Shown in pieces: positions 42,539 to 50,880 of a stretch of 64,000 nucleotides of DNA. The stretch spans positions 1 through 64,000 of the forward strand of contig DATGJI010000056.1 of assembly GCA_035295225.1 (NCBI GenBank), given 5' to 3'. The notes under the pieces were generated by a model that worked only from the letters and a program-made list of their open reading frames with translations, had not been told where the DNA came from and did no database searches. Every line of letters begins with the position of its first letter. Position 1 is the first letter of the stretch. This DNA is from Candidatus Eremiobacteraceae bacterium. GTDB lineage: Bacteria; Vulcanimicrobiota; Vulcanimicrobiia; Eremiobacterales; Eremiobacteraceae. The translations under genes were made by a program, and so were the position numbers.

Positions 42539-42954
42539 GCATGACGGCTCGGGCATACGCGCAGCCCAAGGAATCGCCCGCAGCGCCTGCGCCGCGCCGC
42601 AGAGCACGCCGCAGTGCCAGTCGCGCCGTGCCATCGACGCTGCGCACGAGCGTGCTCGTGGGCGTGCCGCTCGCGCTGATCATCGCGTACGTGGGATTGA
42701 CCGCGCAGCTCGCTGCGCAAACGTATAGATTATCCACCGATCGCGCGCAAGAAGCCAAACTCATGCTGGCCAACAACGAGCTACGCGCGCAAGTCGGCCA
42801 GCTTGAGAGCCTCGGCCGGCTCGAAGCTGCGGCGGCCAAACTGCACATGACGGTTCCGAATTCCGTCTCCGTCCTCATGATGCCGGGCGCGCCGAGACCG
42901 GAGCCGCAGAACACAGCGCTTGCCTTCGTAGCGCGTCTCTTGCACGTCAGGTGA
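42535..42954 (+). CDS. ftsL: Cell division protein FtsL-like
   Basis: A 139-residue bitopic protein: basic, proline-rich cytoplasmic tail, one membrane helix (VLVGVPLALIIAYVGLTAQ, about 41-60), then a short coiled coil (DRAQEAKLMLANNELRAQVGQLESL). FtsL is poorly conserved in sequence, so the call rests on topology and its place between rsmH and ftsI. It would join FtsQ/FtsB-type partners to recruit FtsI and FtsW. Starts inside the rsmH stop (ATGA) and overlaps ftsI by 4 nt. Confidence 0.8.
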   Translation: MSMTARAYAQPKESPAAPAPRRRARRSASRAVPSTLRTSVLVGVPLALIIAYVGLTAQLAAQTYRLSTDRAQEAKLMLANNELRAQVGQLESLGRLEAAAAKLHMTVPNSVSVLMMPGAPRPEPQNTALAFVARLLHVR

Positions 42955-44747
42955 AGGAAAAGGAACGCCGCCGTCTCCGCACGCGCGCGAGCGTTCTATT
43001 CTGGCTCATCCTCCTCGTGGCCGGGCTGCTCGGCGCGCGGCTGTACAAAGTGCAGATCAACGAGAGCGCGGCGCTCGCGGCAGATGCCGGCGATCAGCAA
43101 CGGTCCACCTTCCCGATCAGCGGACGGCGCGGCGATGTCGTCGATCGCTTCGGCGTCGCGTTTGCCACGAGTCTGCCGGCGAGCGCGATCTACGCGCAGC
43201 CGGCCCAAGTCAAGAACGCCGATCACGCGGCCAGGCTGCTCGCCCCGCTGCTCGGCTATTCCGTGACCGATATTGAGTCGGTGCTGCACGAGAACGCTTC
43301 TTATATCTACATCGCGCGCAACGTGCCGCAGTCCGTTGCCGATCGCGTAGACCGGTTAGGATTGGCGGGCATCGGGCGGTCCGACGAAGCGCTTGGATTG
43401 CGCGTCGAACCGCAAGGCCGCGTGGGAAGCACGCTCGTCGGCTTTACCGGCGTGGACAGCCAAGGTCTCGCGGGTGTCGAAGTCGCGTTCAACGACGTGC
43501 TCGAAGGCAAAGCCGGCCAAGTCATGGAGGCGACCGACAACAACGGCCGGCCGATCCCGTTCGGTGCGCGCGTCGTCCAGCCGGCGGTCGTCGGCGATAC
43601 GGTCGTTTTGACGATCGATCGTATGCTCGAGTACGAAGCCGAGGAGATCTTGCGCGCGACAGCCGAGCGCTATCACGCCGCCGACGGGTCAGCGATCATC
43701 ATGCGCGCGCAGACCGGTGAGATTCTCGCGCTCGCCAACTATCCGAACTTCGATCCCAACCGTTTTGCGAATTCGCCGCCGTCCACGTGGCGCGACCGAG
43801 CGATCACCGATCCGTTCGAACCGGGCTCGACCTTCAAAGCCATCACTGCCGCCGCGGCGCTCGACAGCGGCAAGATGACGGTGGATGACACGTTCCCCGC
43901 GCGCGACGAGATCGAAGTCGGCAATCGGATCATCCACAACGCCGACGACGGCATGATGGCGTCGGGCCACCGCTACGAGACGATCGACGACATCGTGACG
44001 TTCTCGCATAACGTCGGCGCCGCGCAGATCGCGATGCGCGTCGGTCCGCAGACGATGTATTCGTACATCAAGAAGTTCGGGTTGGACGATCCGACGGGCG
44101 TCGATCTCCCCGGCGAAAGCGGCGGCATTCTCGGGTCGCCGGAAGACTGGTATGGCTCGCGGCTCGCAACGATCGGCTTCGGACAAGGCGTCTCGGTGAC
44201 GGCGCTACAGATGGCGACGGCGTATGCCGCGATCGCAAACGGCGGCGTGCTGATGAAGCCGCTCATCGTGCATGCGATCGTCGGACCCGATGGCCGGATC
44301 GTGAAGTCGTTCAGCCCGCAGGTAGTCCGGCGCGTGATCAAGCCAGAGACATCGGCTGCGCTGATGACGATCTTGCGCGACGTGGTACGGCGCGGCACCG
44401 CCACCGCCGCGAAGATGCCCGGCTACGAACTTGCCGGCAAGACCGGTACTGCCCAGATGGTGATCGACGGTTCGTACGTTCCCGGCGCCTACACCGCGTC
44501 GTTCGCCGGCATCATTCCGGCCGACAAACCGGAATACGTCATCTTTGTGAAACTCGATCGGCCGCAGGGCGAATACTATGGAAGCATCGTGGCGCTTCCC
44601 GCGTTCCGCGACCTTGCTGGGCGCGTGTTCTGGCGCGAGAGCGTCGTGCCGCGCGGCGACCTCGGCACCATCACGGATCCCGAACGCGCGGGCGGTCAGG
44701 CGGTCGGCGAACCCGGCCTGCTAGGGAACAACGGAAGGCAGCAGTAA
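42951..44747 (+). CDS. ftsI: Septal peptidoglycan transpeptidase FtsI (PBP2/PBP3 class B)
   Basis: A 598-residue class B penicillin-binding protein. One N-terminal helix (ASVLFWLILLVAGLLGARLY), a pedestal/dimerisation region with GRRGDVVDRFG, then the transpeptidase domain. Catalytic motifs: SxxK as Ser293 in EPGSTFKA, SxN at Ser352 in FSHN, KTG at Lys497 in AGKTGTAQ. No PASTA domains. It crosslinks septal peptidoglycan with FtsW. GTG start overlapping ftsL; murE begins at the next base after its stop. Confidence 0.95.
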   Translation: MKEKERRRLRTRASVLFWLILLVAGLLGARLYKVQINESAALAADAGDQQRSTFPISGRRGDVVDRFGVAFATSLPASAIYAQPAQVKNADHAARLLAPLLGYSVTDIESVLHENASYIYIARNVPQSVADRVDRLGLAGIGRSDEALGLRVEPQGRVGSTLVGFTGVDSQGLAGVEVAFNDVLEGKAGQVMEATDNNGRPIPFGARVVQPAVVGDTVVLTIDRMLEYEAEEILRATAERYHAADGSAIIMRAQTGEILALANYPNFDPNRFANSPPSTWRDRAITDPFEPGSTFKAITAAAALDSGKMTVDDTFPARDEIEVGNRIIHNADDGMMASGHRYETIDDIVTFSHNVGAAQIAMRVGPQTMYSYIKKFGLDDPTGVDLPGESGGILGSPEDWYGSRLATIGFGQGVSVTALQMATAYAAIANGGVLMKPLIVHAIVGPDGRIVKSFSPQVVRRVIKPETSAALMTILRDVVRRGTATAAKMPGYELAGKTGTAQMVIDGSYVPGAYTASFAGIIPADKPEYVIFVKLDRPQGEYYGSIVALPAFRDLAGRVFWRESVVPRGDLGTITDPERAGGQAVGEPGLLGNNGRQQ

Positions 44748-46283
44748 ATGGCTCCGGTGATGCCGGTGCCGTTGCGGCAACTGCTTTCCGGAGTGGACGG
44801 CGTCCGGATCCGCGGCAAAGCCGAGATTCCCATCTCTTCGATCTCCGTCGATTCCCGGCGCATCGAACCCGGCGCGCTCTTTGTCTGCTTGCAAGGCGCG
44901 CACTCCGACGGGCATGCGCACGCCGCGCAAGCTGTCGCCGCCGGCGCGAGCGCCGTCCTCGCGATGACTGAAGGGCCCAACAGCCCAGAAGGGGCCGACG
45001 CTAGTCGGCCCACCATTGCGATCGCTTCGGACATCCCGATCGCGTTCGTTCCGGACACACTCGCCGCGCTCTCCTCGGTAGCGGCCGAATTGTACGGTCA
45101 CCCTTCGGACGACCTCACCGTCATCGGCGTCACCGGCACAAACGGTAAGACGACGACCACGCGTTTTCTCGAAGCGATCATGGCCGCGGCGGGCACTCCG
45201 TTCGGTCTCATCGGCACGCTCGGCGCGCGCCTGATGGGCGCGTTTGAGACCTCACTGGCCAACACGACGCCGTACGCGCACGAGTTACAGCGCTTGCTCG
45301 CTGCGTTTCGCGACTCCGGCGCGCGCGGCGCGATCATGGAAGTGTCGAGCCATGCGCTCGTGCAGCATCGCGTGGACGATGTCGATTTCGATGTCGCCGT
45401 GCTGACCAACATCACGCAAGATCATCTCGATTTCCACAAGACTTTTGATGCGTATAGAGCGGCAAAAGCGCGTCTCTTCGAGGGCGTGACTCGAGGCGGT
45501 CGAAAAAGCCCCGGTGTGCGCGTCATCAACCTCGATGATCCCGAAGGCCGTCGGCTCGCGATGACCAGCGGCCGCACCTTGACCTACGCCGTGGAAAACA
45601 CCGATGCGGTGCTAACCGCGACGGACATCGCGATCGAGCGCGACGGCTCGACGTTTTCCGTTCCCTCTCTGCGGCCGGCCCCGTTTTCTGTTCGTCTGCC
45701 CGGCCCGTTCAATGTCGCCAATGCGCTGGCGGCAATCGCCACCGCCTGCGCTTTGGATGTCGACGTCGAGGCCATCGCCGACGGCATCGAAAGCGTGACC
45801 GACGTGCCGGGGCGCATGTCGCGCGTCGACGCCCGCGAGCTCGGCGTCTACGTGGACTACGCCCACACGCCGGACGCGCTGCGCAACGTGCTGACCGCGG
45901 CGCGGGCGCTTACGAATGGGCAACTCATCTGCGTCTTCGGCTGCGGCGGCGATCGCGACGCTGCGAAGCGGCCGCTCATGGGTGCGATCGCTCGCGAGCT
46001 GTCGGATCGCGTCATCGTGACCGACGACAATCCGCGCAGCGAAGACCCATCTTTGATTCGAGAAGCGATCGTCGCCGGCATGCGCGACATCCGCGGCGGA
46101 GAGTTCGAGGTGATTGCCGATCGGGCCGCGGCGATCGATCGCGCGATCGAGTCGGCGCGCGATGGCGATGCGGTCATCATCGCGGGCAAGGGCCACGAAC
46201 CTTACCAACTGATCGGCGACCTCGTGCTGCCCTTCTCCGATGCCTCGGTCGCGCGCGAAGCGCTTGAGAGGCGCGGCCGGTGA
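44748..46283 (+). CDS. murE: UDP-MurNAc-L-Ala-D-Glu:meso-diaminopimelate ligase, with a repeat-encoded insert
   Basis: A 511-residue Mur ligase adding the third residue to the peptidoglycan stem. P-loop VTGTNGKTTTTRF, central domain NITQDHLDFHKTF, and the DNPR motif (VTDDNPRSEDP, about residue 427) that selects meso-diaminopimelate. In the N-terminal domain, between the strand ASAVLAM and the ASDIPIAFVPD segment, lies an extra EGPNSPEGADASRP stretch coded by a family A palindrome. The frame is intact and all motifs are kept, so the insert is tolerated in a surface loop. Confidence 0.95.
   Translation: MAPVMPVPLRQLLSGVDGVRIRGKAEIPISSISVDSRRIEPGALFVCLQGAHSDGHAHAAQAVAAGASAVLAMTEGPNSPEGADASRPTIAIASDIPIAFVPDTLAALSSVAAELYGHPSDDLTVIGVTGTNGKTTTTRFLEAIMAAAGTPFGLIGTLGARLMGAFETSLANTTPYAHELQRLLAAFRDSGARGAIMEVSSHALVQHRVDDVDFDVAVLTNITQDHLDFHKTFDAYRAAKARLFEGVTRGGRKSPGVRVINLDDPEGRRLAMTSGRTLTYAVENTDAVLTATDIAIERDGSTFSVPSLRPAPFSVRLPGPFNVANALAAIATACALDVDVEAIADGIESVTDVPGRMSRVDARELGVYVDYAHTPDALRNVLTAARALTNGQLICVFGCGGDRDAAKRPLMGAIARELSDRVIVTDDNPRSEDPSLIREAIVAGMRDIRGGEFEVIADRAAAIDRAIESARDGDAVIIAGKGHEPYQLIGDLVLPFSDASVAREALERRGR
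44992..45011. repeat. Palindromic repeat, family A, in frame inside murE
   Basis: Exact GGGCCGACGCTAGTCGGCCC core preceded by CAGAAG, identical to intergenic copies. Here the plus strand is coding and yields EGADASRP, a different peptide from the GRLASAP coded by the copies in lptD. Confidence 0.93.
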
Positions 46284-47677
46284 GCATGCTCTCGTTCGCG
46301 GATTTCGCCAAAGCCGCGCGTTCGACGTGGCGCGGACCAGCGATCGATCTCAACGCGCCGTTTCGTCCGAGCACCGATTCACGCACGCTCGCGCTCGGTG
46401 AAGTTTTTGTCGCGCTTCGCGGTCCATCGTTTGACGGCAACGCATTTGCAAAGGCGGCGTTGGCGCGCGGCTGCCGCGCGCTGGTCCTCGACGATGCGGC
46501 CGCGGTGCCCAACCCGAGCCCGGTTCCCTACATGGTCGTCAAGGATGCCAAGAGAGCGTATCTCGCCGGTGCAGCCGCCGCGCGCCGCGCTTCCGATGCA
46601 GAAGTCATCGGGATTACGGGCAGCAATGGGAAGACGACGACGAAGGAAATGGCCTCGCAGTTACTCGCGCCGCACTTCCGCACGCTTGCGACGCCGCAGA
46701 ACGAGAACAACGAGCTCGGTGTGGCTAAGATTTGTTATCTGCTCGGCGACGATGTGGATGTCGCGGTCGTCGAGATGGGCGCGCGGCATCCCGGCGAGAT
46801 CGCGCAACTCGTTGACATCGCAGCGCCCGATATCGGCATACTGACCAACATCGGCGAGGCGCACCTCGAATATTTCAAGGACCGCGAAGAACTCGCGCGC
46901 ACGAAGTTCGCGCTCTTCCGCGACGCTCTTCCCGTCTGCAATGCCGACGACGAGTGGTCGCGGAAACTCGCCGCGGAGTATGGTCTCGAGATCGAAGCGC
47001 TTTGGATTCGTATCGCCGGCGATCATGAAGCGCCCGGTGATACGCTTGAGGCTGACCATCCGAAAAACGGGCTCGTCGATGTGACATACTTGTCGCACCA
47101 CGCGGCGTCGGCAGAATGGCATCTCGCCGGTGAGCATCACTTGCGCGATGCACTTCTCGCCGCCGGCGCAGCGATTGGGTACGGCGTACCGTTCGAAGAC
47201 GCAATCGCGGGCTTTGGCGCGTTGCATCTCCCAGAGGGCCGCTTCGAACAGCACGTGTTGCCGTCGGGTGCGACGTGCGTCTACGATGCCTACAACGCGA
47301 ATCCGACATCGGTTGCCCAGGCGCTTCGGGCGTTCGCCGACGTTCCGGCGCGCCGGCGCTACGCCGTGCTCGGCAGCATGGCAGAACTCGGTCCAGAAGT
47401 GGAAGCAATGCATCGCGCGACCGGCGCGGCTGCGGCACGCGCCTCACTAGATGCCTTGTACTGCGGTGGCCCCTATGCGCGCGCATTGATCGAGGGTGCG
47501 CAGACGGCGGGCATGCCCGCCGCGTCTGTTCATTCCTTTGAGTCGAATGCGGAGATCGCCGACCTGCTCGCGAACACGCTCCGATCAGGTGACGCTGTGC
47601 TGCTCAAGGGTTCGCGCGTGCAACGCATGGAGGAAATACTGCAGGCGCTCTTGGCCGGCGAGAAGCGCGCGTCATGA
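46280..47677 (+). CDS. murF: UDP-MurNAc-tripeptide:D-Ala-D-Ala ligase
   Basis: A 465-residue Mur ligase that completes the UDP-MurNAc-pentapeptide. P-loop ITGSNGKTTTKEM, the Asn-rich TPQNENNELGVA stretch, TNIGEAHLEYF with the metal-site His/Glu, and the C-terminal YDAYNANPTS. GTG start overlapping the murE stop by 4 nt, and its stop overlaps the next gene by 4 nt (ATGA). Confidence 0.95.
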   Translation: MSMLSFADFAKAARSTWRGPAIDLNAPFRPSTDSRTLALGEVFVALRGPSFDGNAFAKAALARGCRALVLDDAAAVPNPSPVPYMVVKDAKRAYLAGAAAARRASDAEVIGITGSNGKTTTKEMASQLLAPHFRTLATPQNENNELGVAKICYLLGDDVDVAVVEMGARHPGEIAQLVDIAAPDIGILTNIGEAHLEYFKDREELARTKFALFRDALPVCNADDEWSRKLAAEYGLEIEALWIRIAGDHEAPGDTLEADHPKNGLVDVTYLSHHAASAEWHLAGEHHLRDALLAAGAAIGYGVPFEDAIAGFGALHLPEGRFEQHVLPSGATCVYDAYNANPTSVAQALRAFADVPARRRYAVLGSMAELGPEVEAMHRATGAAAARASLDALYCGGPYARALIEGAQTAGMPAASVHSFESNAEIADLLANTLRSGDAVLLKGSRVQRMEEILQALLAGEKRAS

Positions 47678-48384
47678 ACCGGCGCACATTCATCGTCTCA
47701 CCGCCCGGGCTGCCGCCGCGCATCGTCGCCATCCCGGTTCGGACGCCGCTCGTACGCAAGGGCGACGATCTGCCGGCGCTCGTCGCGCTATGCGTTCGCG
47801 GCATCGCGTCGAGCGATGATGTCGTCTGCGTCTCCGAGACTGCTGTGGCTATCGCACAAGGAAGATCCGTCGCCGCAGAGTTTGTGCGCCCGACGCTGCT
47901 TGCGCGGCTGCTCGCGGAACGCGCGGGGCCCTATGCCACGGTGAATCAGCCGGAATCGATGCAACTCGTGATGGACAACGTGGGCGCGTGGAAAGTGTTG
48001 TATGCGTCCGCCGCGTCGGCCGCCGGCAAGCTTATCGGGCGCCACGGAGATTTCTATCGCATCCTCGGATCAGCGGTGGCCGAGATCGATGGTTACACCG
48101 GCACGATGCCGCCCTACGAGCGGCACATCGTGTTCGGTCCCGAGCGGCCTGGCGAAGCGGCCGTCGCGATCGCGAACGCGTGCAGCGCGCACGTCGTCAT
48201 CGTGGACGTCAACGATCTCGCGAGAGTGAATATCCTCGGCGCAAGCGCCGGCGTTAACTCTGACGCGGTCACCGCATGTCTGCGCGAAAATCCGCATGGC
48301 AACAGCGATCAACAAACGCCGATCGTCGTGCTCAAGTACCGACCGCAACCTGCGTCGGCGCCGCGGTCACCGCTGCTCTCGTGA
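47674..48384 (+). CDS. CofE-like (F420-0:L-glutamate ligase family) protein in the dcw cluster
   Basis: A 236-residue protein resembling the F420-0:gamma-glutamyl ligase family (Pfam F420_ligase). Family-like segments: VRKGDDLPALVALCVRG, DDVVCVSETAVAIAQGRSV, the LIGRHGDFYRILG loop, VVIVDVNDLARVNILGASAG and the C-terminal ENPHGNSDQQTP. Archaeal CofE adds glutamate to F420-0 through a gamma-amide bond with GTP. No other F420 gene is in the window. It sits between murF and mraY with a 4-nt overlap on one side and a 1-nt overlap on the other, so it is made with the lipid I pathway. An amide-bond step on a cell-wall precursor or carrier is an inference only. Confidence 0.75.
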   Translation: MNRRTFIVSPPGLPPRIVAIPVRTPLVRKGDDLPALVALCVRGIASSDDVVCVSETAVAIAQGRSVAAEFVRPTLLARLLAERAGPYATVNQPESMQLVMDNVGAWKVLYASAASAAGKLIGRHGDFYRILGSAVAEIDGYTGTMPPYERHIVFGPERPGEAAVAIANACSAHVVIVDVNDLARVNILGASAGVNSDAVTACLRENPHGNSDQQTPIVVLKYRPQPASAPRSPLLS

Positions 48385-49448
48385 TGCAGAGCAATAACGT
48401 CCACCTCGCGTTCGCTAGAGTCATACAAGGCAGCACGCACCCATTGTGGGTCATAGCAGCAAGCGCGCACCCGTCGTGGGTTTATGAAGCGTTCCTCGGC
48501 GGCATACTCATCGCGGTTATCTTCATTCCAATCCTCATCGCCTGGCAGCGCGGGCGTGCGCTGGGCCAGATGATCTACGAAGACGGCCCGAAATCGCACG
48601 TTACGAAACAGGGTACTCCCACGATGGGTGGTCTCGTGTTCCTTATCGCCGCCGCCGCCGCGCTGCTCCTCGCGTTGTTCAAACACGATCCTGACGAGGT
48701 CGCGCTCAGCTTACTAGCGATCGGCGCCGGCTGTATCGGAGCCGTCGACGACCTGCTCATCATTATCAAGAAACGACCGCTTGGACTCAAGGCGCGCTGG
48801 AAGTTTCTCTTGCTTGCAATCGTCGGCGCGATCTTCGCCTGGCATTATTCGTACGGGCAAGGTAACGATCCACTCCGTTTTGTGGGCATGGGCCCTTGGT
48901 GGGCCGAAGCGCAGCATTTTTTTGGCCTGCACTTTTCGATGCCACCCGCGCTTTTTTTCATCCTGGCGACACTCGCCGTCGTCGGCGCGGCAAACGCCGT
49001 CAACCTCGCCGACGGCTTGGATGGGCTGGCGGCAGGGGCGGCGCTGCCGGTGCTCTTCGCCCTCATCGTGGCCGACCTATTGAACGCACCGATGGCTGCG
49101 GTGGCCGGCGCATGCATCGGATTTCTGTGGTTCAATCGCTATCCGGCCAGAATATTCATGGGAGACACCGGGTCGCTCTTGCTTGGCGCGCTCATCGCCG
49201 GCGCCGCGATCCAGAGCGGCTGGCTGCTTGTGTTGCCCTTGCTCGGCATCGTGTTCGTCGTCGAAGCACTTTCAGTGATCGCGCAGGTGGTGTCGTTTAA
49301 GCTCACGGGTAAACGCATTTTCAAGATGAGCCCGTTGCATCACCATTTCGAATTGTCAGGCTGGCCGGAGAAGCGCGTGACGCGAACGTTCGTCGCGATC
49401 TCTTGGCTTGCGATGCTCGCCGTCGGCGCGGCTATGGCGCTCACCTGA
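48384..49448 (+). CDS. mraY: Phospho-N-acetylmuramoyl-pentapeptide transferase
   Basis: A 354-residue, ten-helix membrane enzyme that makes lipid I from UDP-MurNAc-pentapeptide and undecaprenyl phosphate. Motifs: KQGTPTMGG, AVDDLLIIIKKRPLGL, NLADGLDGLAAG, MGDTGSLLLGA and PLHHHFELSGWPEKRV, with the Asp/His active-site residues. ATG start overlaps the stop of the CofE-like gene (TGATG); an upstream in-frame start would lie inside that gene. Confidence 0.95.
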   Translation: MQSNNVHLAFARVIQGSTHPLWVIAASAHPSWVYEAFLGGILIAVIFIPILIAWQRGRALGQMIYEDGPKSHVTKQGTPTMGGLVFLIAAAAALLLALFKHDPDEVALSLLAIGAGCIGAVDDLLIIIKKRPLGLKARWKFLLLAIVGAIFAWHYSYGQGNDPLRFVGMGPWWAEAQHFFGLHFSMPPALFFILATLAVVGAANAVNLADGLDGLAAGAALPVLFALIVADLLNAPMAAVAGACIGFLWFNRYPARIFMGDTGSLLLGALIAGAAIQSGWLLVLPLLGIVFVVEALSVIAQVVSFKLTGKRIFKMSPLHHHFELSGWPEKRVTRTFVAISWLAMLAVGAAMALT

Positions 49449-49473
49449 TGCGGCGCGAGGCAACAGAGCGTCG

Positions 49474-50880
49474 ATGACGAACACCCGTTCGAACATGTTC
49501 GACGCAACGGATTCCGTCATCGTCATCGGAGTCGGCCGCAGCGGTTTGGCCACGGCTGAAGTGTTGCGCGCCCGCGGCGCCTCGGTCGTCGCCTTCGACG
49601 ACAAGCCGCCGGAAAAGCTGAACCGCGAGCGCGACGTCTTGGCCAAACTGGGCGTTCCGCTGCTCGCCTCCGGCGAGCTCGCCAAAGCCATCGGCGCTGC
49701 CACGGGCGCCGTGCTCTCACCCGGCGTGCCGCTCAACCATCCGGCCGTGCTCGCGATTTCCAGAGCGGGCGTGCCGGTCTACTCCGAGATCGAAGTAGCC
49801 TACCGGCTCTGCGATGCGCCGATCATCGCAGTCACCGGCAGCAAGGGAAAGTCCACCACGACCGCGCTCATCGGTCATCTGCTGCGCGCCGACGGCCGCA
49901 AAGTGCATGTTGGCGGCAACATTGGCGATCCGCTGATCACGAAAACCGTCGCCGCCGGTCACGACGATTGGGTGGTCGCGGAAGTCTCCAGCTTCCAGCT
50001 CGAGTCCATCCGCGAATTCAGACCGCGCATCAGCGTGCTGCTCAACTTGTCGCCGGATCATCTCGATCGCTATCCGTCCATGGAAGAATATGGCGAAGCC
50101 AAGTATCGCATCTTCGCCAATCAGGGCGACGGCGACGTCTTCGTCGGCAACATGGACGATGAGACCGGTGCGCGCCTGCGCGCCGGCGTGCGCACGATTC
50201 CGTGCAAGACGCTCTGGTTCTCGCTCTCCGGCCAGCAGGGCGCCGACGCGTTCTATCGCGACGGCATGCTGCACTGGCGCGGCGACGGCGTACGGCCCGA
50301 CGGCGAACTCATAGCCGCACGAGAACTGCACCTGCGCGGCGCGCATAATATCGAGAATGCGCTCGCCGCGTCGCTTGCAGCGCTCGCCGCCGGAGCGAGC
50401 GTCAGGGCGGTCCGCGATGGGCTGCGCTCGTTTCTTCCTTTACCACACCGTTTGCAGCCGATCGCGAACGCGGACGGCATCTCGTGGATCGATGACAGCA
50501 AGGCCACCAATCCCGACGCGGTCGTCAAAGCGATCGACGCGTTCGACGAACCGATCGTCCTCATCGCCGGCGGCAAACCGAAGAACACGGAATTCGGTTC
50601 GATGTGCAGCGCGATATCGAAACGCGTGAAGGCCGCCGTGCTCATCGGCGAGTCGGCGCAGTTGATCGGGCGCGCGCTGCGCGGTCCGCTTGTGGCCTAT
50701 GCGAAATCCATGGACGAAGCGGTCGAAGCGGCATTCGGACTTGCGAAGTCAGGCGACGTCGTGCTGCTCTCTCCGGGTTGCGCATCGTTTGATATGTTCG
50801 ACAGCGCCGAACAGCGCGGCGAAAAATTTGCCGCCGCTGTAAAGGGCCGTGTCGAGGGCAACGGAGTGCGCGCGGGATGA
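49474..50880 (+). CDS. murD: UDP-MurNAc-L-Ala:D-glutamate ligase
   Basis: A 468-residue Mur ligase adding D-Glu. N-terminal UDP-binding VIGVGRSGLATAEVLRARG, P-loop AVTGSKGKSTTTALI, SSFQLESI and NLSPDHLDRYPSMEEY of the central domain, and WIDDSKATNPDA plus LLSPGCASFDMF of the C-terminal domain. ATG 49474 or 49495 could start it. Its stop overlaps the ftsW start (ATGA). Confidence 0.95.
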   Translation: MTNTRSNMFDATDSVIVIGVGRSGLATAEVLRARGASVVAFDDKPPEKLNRERDVLAKLGVPLLASGELAKAIGAATGAVLSPGVPLNHPAVLAISRAGVPVYSEIEVAYRLCDAPIIAVTGSKGKSTTTALIGHLLRADGRKVHVGGNIGDPLITKTVAAGHDDWVVAEVSSFQLESIREFRPRISVLLNLSPDHLDRYPSMEEYGEAKYRIFANQGDGDVFVGNMDDETGARLRAGVRTIPCKTLWFSLSGQQGADAFYRDGMLHWRGDGVRPDGELIAARELHLRGAHNIENALAASLAALAAGASVRAVRDGLRSFLPLPHRLQPIANADGISWIDDSKATNPDAVVKAIDAFDEPIVLIAGGKPKNTEFGSMCSAISKRVKAAVLIGESAQLIGRALRGPLVAYAKSMDEAVEAAFGLAKSGDVVLLSPGCASFDMFDSAEQRGEKFAAAVKGRVEGNGVRAG

